Source: JAPWJZ01 sp966211335
Lineage (GTDB): Bacteria; Pseudomonadota; Alphaproteobacteria; Micavibrionales; UBA2020
Assembly: GCA_966211335.1 (NCBI GenBank)
Contig: CBIHNF010000001.1
Location: forward strand, 558,001-622,000
Reading direction: 5' to 3'
Length of the DNA: 64,000 nt
Shown here: piece after piece, positions 59,151-64,000 of the stretch
How positions within the stretch are numbered: the stretch's first letter is position 1
Layout of the letters: every line of letters begins with the position of its first letter
The notes under the pieces: model-generated
Seen by the model: only the letters and a program-made list of their open reading frames with translations
The model's database searches: none
What the model was told of the DNA's origin: nothing
Position numbers and translations under genes: made by a program

Positions 59151-60092
59151 TCAGTCCGTTACGTAGGAAATAGTGGCCAGCATCGGCAGATGGTCGCTGC
59201 CCGTCTCGGGGCCGAGGTTGCAGCTGAGCGCACGCAGATTCGCGCCGAGCAGCACATGGTCGATCGGCAGTTTCAAAAACGGCGTCGGCAGGTACTGCGG
59301 GAAGGAGCCGAGAATACCCAAGCCCTCCCGCGCGTTTTTCAGCTTCAGCGCGCGGGTGAGTTTTTTGTATGCCGGGCAATAGGGCGTCGCGTTGAAATCC
59401 CCCAGCAGCACCAGATTGGCGGAATGGGCGCCGACACGTTTCACAATATTGTCGAATTCATTGTCGCGGCTTGCCAAATTCACGTTTGGCGTCGTCGGGT
59501 GGATGGAGATGATATCAATCTCCCGCCCGTCATGGCGGATTTTGGCGACCATGGCGCGGTTCTTCGGCCCGTCGAAGCTGACGGATTCAATATGGCTGAA
59601 AGGCAGGCGGGAGAGAAGGGCCATGCCGAAGCTGGATTTTTCCTCCGGCTCCACAAGGCGGAAGGGGTAGAGCGCCTCAAGGCCTGCCAGCATGGCGGCA
59701 AATGCCGGTGTCACTTCCGATGCCGCAATAATATCCGGCTGTTCCTGTTCAATGATGCGGCGCAGCTGGTTGGTGTCGGTATTCAGCTTCAGCACATTCG
59801 CCTGCAGAATTTTTAACGGCTGGCCATCGCCCAGCTGCGGCGCCGCGCGAACGAAGGACACAAAAGGCGCAATCTGGCAAAGGCTCAGCCCCAGCGCCAG
59901 CAGCAGCAGGATAAACGTCACGCCATAGGTGCCGAGAGCAAAGGCCGGCAGCAGCAGCACAACCGCGGCAATCGCGTATTGCAGCGGGAAGTGGCTGGCA
60001 AGTTCAGTATATTTATTGCCCTTGATGTCAATATACGGCGCGGCAGATGCGGCGCAGAGCAGGGCGGCAGCAAGAAGTAAAAGGAAGTGCAT
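59151..60092 (-). CDS. Endonuclease/exonuclease/phosphatase-family membrane protein
   Basis: A 313-residue protein begun at ATG 60092 (MHFLLLLAAALL); the longer open frame upstream overlaps the next gene. Two or three N-terminal hydrophobic segments precede an EEP domain (LKILQANVLKLNTDTNQL, PDIIAASEV, VLLGDFNATPYC, GSDHLPMLA). EEP members cut nucleic acids or phosphoesters; a periplasmic domain suggests phospholipid or extracellular DNA substrates. Its neighbour is a clear paralogue. Confidence 0.85.
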   Translation of the reverse strand: MHFLLLLAAALLCAASAAPYIDIKGNKYTELASHFPLQYAIAAVVLLLPAFALGTYGVTFILLLLALGLSLCQIAPFVSFVRAAPQLGDGQPLKILQANVLKLNTDTNQLRRIIEQEQPDIIAASEVTPAFAAMLAGLEALYPFRLVEPEEKSSFGMALLSRLPFSHIESVSFDGPKNRAMVAKIRHDGREIDIISIHPTTPNVNLASRDNEFDNIVKRVGAHSANLVLLGDFNATPYCPAYKKLTRALKLKNAREGLGILGSFPQYLPTPFLKLPIDHVLLGANLRALSCNLGPETGSDHLPMLATISYVTD

Positions 60093-60096
60093 GAGG

Positions 60097-61062
60097 TTAA
60101 GGCGCCTTGAATGACAGGGTGATGACGGAAGGCAGATGGTCGCTGCCGATATCGGGGCCGGTGCGATAATCGCTGGTGACAAGTGTATCACTGGTGAGGA
60201 ACTGGTCGATAGGAATGTGCAGCAGCGGCGTTGGGAAAAACACCGGCCAGGTGCCGTTAATCCCCTTGCCTTCGCGTGCATTGTGGAGAGACAGGTCACG
60301 GGTCAGCTTCTGCAGCGCGCTGCAATAGGGCGTTGCGTTGAAATCGCCCAGCACGACAAGATTGTCGGGCTTTTGTTTTTGAATTGCCGCGGTGATGCCG
60401 GCAAACAGCGCATCGCGGCTTGTCAGCCCCACCAACGGCGTATGCGGGTGAACCGAAATAAACTGGATGGTCTTGCCGCCCAGCCGCAGCTGGAATGAAA
60501 CGCTCGGAATCTTTTGATATTCAAAATAGGCAAGGCCGGTATTTTGTAGCGGCAGCTTTGACAACACGGCAAGGCCGCGGGCGGTGTTATCTTCCGGCCA
60601 GACAGCCTTGGCGGGGTAATCGGTAAGGCTATTGAACATCGCGGCGAAATGGTCGTTCACTTCGGCGGCAACGATCAGGTCGGGTGCTTCCGCCTCGATC
60701 AGTTTTTTTAGGCCAGCGGTATCGTCATTCAGGAAGAGAACATTCGTCTGCAGGATTTTTAAACTTGGGCCGGCTACCGGCGCATCGGCTTTATACGGCA
60801 GGTAGGGTGCAAGGGTAACAAGGTTGATGGCAAGGCTCGCAACAAACAGCACCTTGCAGGCCTGCGGCAACCGGTAATAAAACGCGCCGAGCAGCAGGAT
60901 GACCGCGCCCACCGCATATTGCAGGGCGAAATGGCTCGGCAGGTCAATAACGCGCGACTGCAGCGGAATATACGGCGTCACGCTCATCACCGGCAAAATA
61001 TATGCCGCGATCAAAACCAGATATCTGAAGCCGGCAAGGCGGCGGGGGGTGTTTTCTTCCAT
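60097..61062 (-). CDS. Endonuclease/exonuclease/phosphatase-family membrane protein
   Basis: A 321-residue paralogue of the preceding protein (LKILQTNVLFLNDDTAGLKKL, PDLIVAAEV, VVLGDFNATPYCSALQKL, GSDHLPSVI). N-terminal membrane segments and a following EEP domain on the outer face of the membrane. The two genes are 4 bases apart and likely co-transcribed leftward. Confidence 0.85.
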   Translation of the reverse strand: MEENTPRRLAGFRYLVLIAAYILPVMSVTPYIPLQSRVIDLPSHFALQYAVGAVILLLGAFYYRLPQACKVLFVASLAINLVTLAPYLPYKADAPVAGPSLKILQTNVLFLNDDTAGLKKLIEAEAPDLIVAAEVNDHFAAMFNSLTDYPAKAVWPEDNTARGLAVLSKLPLQNTGLAYFEYQKIPSVSFQLRLGGKTIQFISVHPHTPLVGLTSRDALFAGITAAIQKQKPDNLVVLGDFNATPYCSALQKLTRDLSLHNAREGKGINGTWPVFFPTPLLHIPIDQFLTSDTLVTSDYRTGPDIGSDHLPSVITLSFKAP

Positions 61063-61146
61063 GCCGATAGTCTACAGCCAGCGCGCTTGAAAAAAAACCA
61101 CTTCGCATCCTTTTTTAAAGACGCAAGGCACGCTCACCATAAGAAA

Positions 61147-61170
61147 TCCCCGGTTTCAAAAAACCGGGGA
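61147..61170 (-). terminator. Probable terminator of the lipoprotein gene
   Basis: TCCCCGGTTT and AAACCGGGGA form a 10-bp stem with a 4-base loop. Read leftward it is followed by TTTCTTA, a weak T-run; the plus-strand side has none. Confidence 0.6.
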
Positions 61171-61201
61171 CAAGGTGGTGCAAGCAAAGAAGTTATAAGG
61201 T

Positions 61202-61867
61202 TTACGCGCCGGGGGCGCTAGCACGCGGGGCTGGCGGCGGCACCTGCTGCAGCGTGCGGCCGTAGCCGGTTTTCGCGCGGAATTCCGTGCCCCAGCTGCC
61301 GGCCTGTATGCCGCCGTTAGTGGTCAACTGCACGCGGTTGCCAATCGCGCCGTCCACCTTTACGGCGGGGCCGGTATCGGCGGGGTGGACAAGCCCGTCT
61401 TCAATCGTCGTCGTCACGGGCATCGGCATCAGCGTCGTTGTGGTGCAGTTGTTGCCGCAGCTCATGACCATCGGCATCAGCACAATATCCGTTTGCTGAT
61501 GCGTGATGACGGGCAGGCTGACCTCGATCTTTGCGTCGGACGCAACGTTGCCGGTGACTTCCAGCTTGCCGTTGGTGACGTCGATTTCGGTCTTCGCCGG
61601 CACATCGCCCTTGATGACGAGCGGGCCGTTGTAAACGTAACGGCTTTCCGCCTTCAGCGCATGACCGTCAACGGTCAGCACGCTTTGCGGCGCGGCGTCG
61701 GTGTAGACTTGGGTGATGGCGGTGGTGCCAAGCAGGTCCGGCGTTTTGGCACCGGCGCCCAGCTGTTGCGGGGCGGGGCCGCAGGCGGTGAGGAAGGCGA
61801 GCGAGAGGCAGGTAAAAGCAACCCCGAGCCGCTTTGCTGCTCGGGAGAAGGCTGCTGATAGAGCCAT
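61202..61867 (-). CDS. Lipoprotein with polymer-forming-type beta repeats
   Basis: A 221-residue lipoprotein with lipobox LTAC (Cys29). The body is beta-rich, with repeats such as PLVIKGDVPAKTEIDVTNGKLEVTGNVASDAKIEVSLP that recall bactofilin/polymer-forming or DUF342-like right-handed beta helices. It carries one CGNNC pair. Function unknown. It is alone between two terminators. Confidence 0.7.
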   Translation of the reverse strand: MALSAAFSRAAKRLGVAFTCLSLAFLTACGPAPQQLGAGAKTPDLLGTTAITQVYTDAAPQSVLTVDGHALKAESRYVYNGPLVIKGDVPAKTEIDVTNGKLEVTGNVASDAKIEVSLPVITHQQTDIVLMPMVMSCGNNCTTTTLMPMPVTTTIEDGLVHPADTGPAVKVDGAIGNRVQLTTNGGIQAGSWGTEFRAKTGYGRTLQQVPPPAPRASAPGA

Positions 61868-61956
61868 TCAAATCTCCTTGTTAGGGGTGACAACTTAACG
61901 GTAGCCAGATTTTTGCGGCGCGTCAAATTTTGCCCTGCAAGCCCTTGAAAGCATAT

Positions 61957-61988
61957 AAAAAAGGCGGGCTTTGCGGCCCGCCTTTTTT
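61957..61988. terminator. Bidirectional intrinsic terminator after icd
   Basis: GGCGGGC (61963-61969) pairs with GCCCGCC (61976-61982), with six A before and six T after. It ends the leftward icd transcript. Confidence 0.92.
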
Positions 61989-62007
61989 GAAGATTCGTCC
62001 CTGAAAA

Positions 62008-63228
62008 TCAGGCAGCTTTGCGCATCGCCACGTCAAGATTGGCGATGATTTTATCCATGAACTGCTCGGTCGTCAGGTGTTTTTGATCGGGGCCGACGAG
62101 AAGCGCCAGGTCCTTCGTCATATCGCCCGCTTCAACCGTCGCAATGCAGACGGCTTCCAGCGTTTCGGCGAAGCGCACGACATCGGGCGTATTGTCGAAC
62201 TTGCCGCGATACTTCAGGCCCTGCGTCCAGGCGAAGATGCTGGCGATGGGGTTGGTGGAGGTGGGCTTGCCCTGCTGGTGCAGGCGGTAGTGACGGGTCA
62301 CGGTGCCATGCGCCGCTTCCGTTTCGACCGTCTTGCCATCCGGCGTCAGCAGCACAGAAGTCATGAGGCCGAGAGAGCCGAAGCCTTGCGCGACAGAATC
62401 CGACTGGACGTCGCCATCGTAGTTTTTGCAGGCCCAGAGGAAGCCGCCTTCCCATTTCATGGCAGAAGCCACCATGTCGTCGATCAGGCGGTGTTCGTAG
62501 GTGAGGCCTGCTTTGTCGTAGGCCGCTTTGAATTCGGCATCAAAGATACGCTGGAAGATGTCTTTGAAATCGCCGTCATAGGCTTTGAGAATGGTGTTCT
62601 TGGTCGAGAGATACACAGGGTATTTGCGCTGCAGACCATAGTTCAGGCAGGAACGCGCGAAACCTTCGATGGATTCCGTCGTGTTGTACATGCCCATGGC
62701 AACGCCGGGGCCCTGGAAGTCAAAAATCTCGTAGGTCTTTTTCTCGCCGTTCGCGGGCTCGAAGACCATGGTCAGCTTACCCGGCCCGGGCACTTTAATG
62801 TCCGTCGCTTTGTACTGGTCGCCAAAGGCATGACGGCCGACAACAATGGGTTTGCTCCAGCCATGCACAAGGCGCGGCACGTTCTTGCAGATGATCGGCT
62901 CGCGGAAGACGGTGCCGTTGAGGATGTTGCGGATGGTGCCGTTCGGCGACTTCCACATTTTTTTCAGTTTGAATTCTTCAACGCGCGCTTCATCCGGCGT
63001 GATCGTCGCGCATTTGATGCCGACGCCGTATTTCTGGATGGCTTTGGCGGCATCGACGGTGATTTTATCATCCGTCGCATCGCGGTTCTGGATGGAGAGG
63101 TCGCAGGAGACAAGGTCGATATCCAGATACGGTTTGATCATTTTGTCGATGATCATGTCCCAGATAATGCGGGTCATTTCATCGCCGTTCATTTCGACGA
63201 CGGGCGTTTTGACTTTGATTTTAGTCAT
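62008..63228 (-). CDS. icd: NADP-dependent isocitrate dehydrogenase
   Basis: A 406-residue TCA-cycle enzyme, of the subfamily shared with eukaryotic cytosolic/mitochondrial IDH rather than the E. coli type (VEMNGDEMTRIIWDMIIDKMIKPYLD, SPNGTIRNILNGTVFREPI, NYDGDVQSDSVAQGFGSLGLMTSVLLTPDGKTVETEAAHGTVTRHYR). It oxidises isocitrate to 2-oxoglutarate with NADP. GGAGA lies nine bases before the ATG. The start overlaps the preceding gene by eight bases. Confidence 0.97.
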   Translation of the reverse strand: MTKIKVKTPVVEMNGDEMTRIIWDMIIDKMIKPYLDIDLVSCDLSIQNRDATDDKITVDAAKAIQKYGVGIKCATITPDEARVEEFKLKKMWKSPNGTIRNILNGTVFREPIICKNVPRLVHGWSKPIVVGRHAFGDQYKATDIKVPGPGKLTMVFEPANGEKKTYEIFDFQGPGVAMGMYNTTESIEGFARSCLNYGLQRKYPVYLSTKNTILKAYDGDFKDIFQRIFDAEFKAAYDKAGLTYEHRLIDDMVASAMKWEGGFLWACKNYDGDVQSDSVAQGFGSLGLMTSVLLTPDGKTVETEAAHGTVTRHYRLHQQGKPTSTNPIASIFAWTQGLKYRGKFDNTPDVVRFAETLEAVCIATVEAGDMTKDLALLVGPDQKHLTTEQFMDKIIANLDVAMRKAA

Positions 63229-63931
63229 TGTAATGCTTCTCCTGTTTGGGGGCTGGCGCCGGCGCTTTTGCCGGTGCCGGTTTGGCGGTGGATTTGGGTT
63301 TCGGCGGCAGTTTCGCCCCGCCGCTCAAAGCTGCGGCTTCCGTCGCGTTATCGGCGTCGAGATAGGCAAGGTCGTCTTTCGGGTGCGCTTGAGCATAATC
63401 GCGGGCGCGCTGTTCCGATGCGCGTTGTTCTTTCAGCAGCGCTGGCGCATCGTCCAGCCATTCGTCGGCAGCCTTGGTGGCAAGCTTCAGGTCTGCCTTT
63501 TTCAGCTTGCCGCTGTCGATGAGATCTGCGCGCGCGTCCTTGCTCCATTTGCGCTCGCCGCGCTCGCCGTGGTCGGCATCCAGCGTGTACCATTTGGCGG
63601 CAGCGATATAGTCATGCGCACGCTTCGCCTGCGCGGCGAGGCGGATAAAGGCGGGCGTATAACCGCCGCGGGCCGAGCGTTCAAACCAGTAGCGGGATTT
63701 GACCTGGTTCTTGCCAAGACCGCCCTTGCCCTTGCCGTAGAGGTCGCCAAGAATGTATTGCGCGCGCTGGTCGCCCTGTTCGGCCAAGCCAATCACGTCT
63801 TCCATCGGGTTCGGGTCGTCCTTGTTGATCTGCTGGTAGGGCGGGTCTTCCAGATATTGAATGCCGGCGGCCATGGCGGCGGGCGCGCCGATGAGCAGAA
63901 GAACGGCGAATAGGAATGCGGAAGTTTTCAT
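63221..63931 (-). CDS. Exported Sel1-repeat-like protein
   Basis: A 236-residue protein with a signal peptide (ends PAAMAA), two to three Sel1-like repeats (AEQGDQRAQYILGDLYGKGKGGLGKNQVKSRYWFERSARGGYTPAFIRLA), a charged helical part and a Lys/Pro/Ala tail (KSTAKPAPAKAPAPAP). Its end overlaps icd. The start overlaps the preceding partial gene by four bases (ATGA). Confidence 0.8.
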   Translation of the reverse strand: MKTSAFLFAVLLLIGAPAAMAAGIQYLEDPPYQQINKDDPNPMEDVIGLAEQGDQRAQYILGDLYGKGKGGLGKNQVKSRYWFERSARGGYTPAFIRLAAQAKRAHDYIAAAKWYTLDADHGERGERKWSKDARADLIDSGKLKKADLKLATKAADEWLDDAPALLKEQRASEQRARDYAQAHPKDDLAYLDADNATEAAALSGGAKLPPKPKSTAKPAPAKAPAPAPKQEKHYND

Positions 63932-64000
63932 GTGGGCTGCTCTTCAAAAACGGCGAGGACTTCGGACAGGGACGGGCTCTGCTTCAACGTCACATTGCCC
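63928..64000 (-). CDS. Partial CDS, 3' end of an unidentified gene
   Basis: Reading leftward, the last 23 codons (GNVTLKQSPSLSEVLAVFEE and a short end) run to a TGA that overlaps the ATG of the Sel1-like gene in an ATGA junction. The rest lies outside the window, so no function can be given. Confidence 0.6.
   Translation of the reverse strand, partial: GNVTLKQSPSLSEVLAVFEEQPT

Overview
The window looks like chromosomal DNA of a free-living or epibiotic/host-associated alphaproteobacterium. Pointers are a GapR (DUF2312) protein, a NadQ-type NAD regulator next to nadABC, a type-2 heme A synthase (CtaA), a eukaryote-like NADP isocitrate dehydrogenase, a bacterial transglutaminase-like cysteine peptidase (BTLCP family) and sigma-54 flagellar promoters. 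The abundance of ankyrin and Sel1 proteins next to part of a Dot/Icm-type (type IVB) secretion locus suggests a lineage that interacts with other cells; Micavibrionales- or Rhodospirillales-like is a guess. No rRNA, tRNA, CRISPR array, transposase or integrase was found.

Layout. 0-15 kb: mostly leftward small genes of unknown function, several ankyrin proteins, three proteins with long hydrophobic segments, and a phage-like control switch at 7.6-9.5 kb (CI/LexA-type repressor, divergent winged-helix gene, two inverted 17-bp operator copies). 15-24 kb: HIT hydrolase, two-segment membrane protein, an exported HExxH protein (a second one lies at 2.9 kb), a double-AAA+ Clp-like ATPase with an unfamiliar N-terminal domain, a GNAT acetyltransferase. 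24-26.7 kb: ankyrin genes, three of them in one translationally coupled operon. 26.8-38.9 kb: a secretion locus with a DsbC-like protein, a lytic transglycosylase, DotD, DotC, DotB, IcmT (the order of IncI traH-I-J-K), a TcpQ-domain protein, then four tandem paralogous exported proteins with conserved cysteines and no function I recognise. 39-45.5 kb: IscX, an RNase J-like beta-CASP protein, flgL and flgK, and a divergent gene; the flgK intergenic region carries two back-to-back sigma-54 promoters. 45.5-55.1 kb: L,D-transpeptidase, GapR, Sel1 protein, NadQ-like regulator, three coupled ankyrin genes on the opposite strand, then nadA-nadB-nadC behind an operator-like palindrome. 55.2-64 kb: TSUP permease, ctaA, two small membrane paralogues, lipase-like hydrolase, BTLCP peptidase, two endonuclease/exonuclease/phosphatase paralogues, a lipoprotein, icd and a Sel1 protein.

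How the parts may work together. The ankyrin proteins are plausible cargo for the type IVB apparatus, whose outer-membrane (DotC, DotD) and motor (DotB) parts are encoded here; the other core genes (dotA, dotG, dotH, dotI, dotL, dotM, dotO) are not in the window. Six ankyrin proteins from three separate loci share a short C-terminal motif of the form K/R-T/P-V/L-x-F, which I regard as the most interesting cross-locus signal. Several unrelated proteins also end in Pro/Lys/Ala-rich tails containing A-N-D-N/D/E, which resembles the start of the alphaproteobacterial tmRNA tag. Start sites were chosen by ribosome-binding sites and signal peptides; all assignments are by reading the sequence, with no database search.
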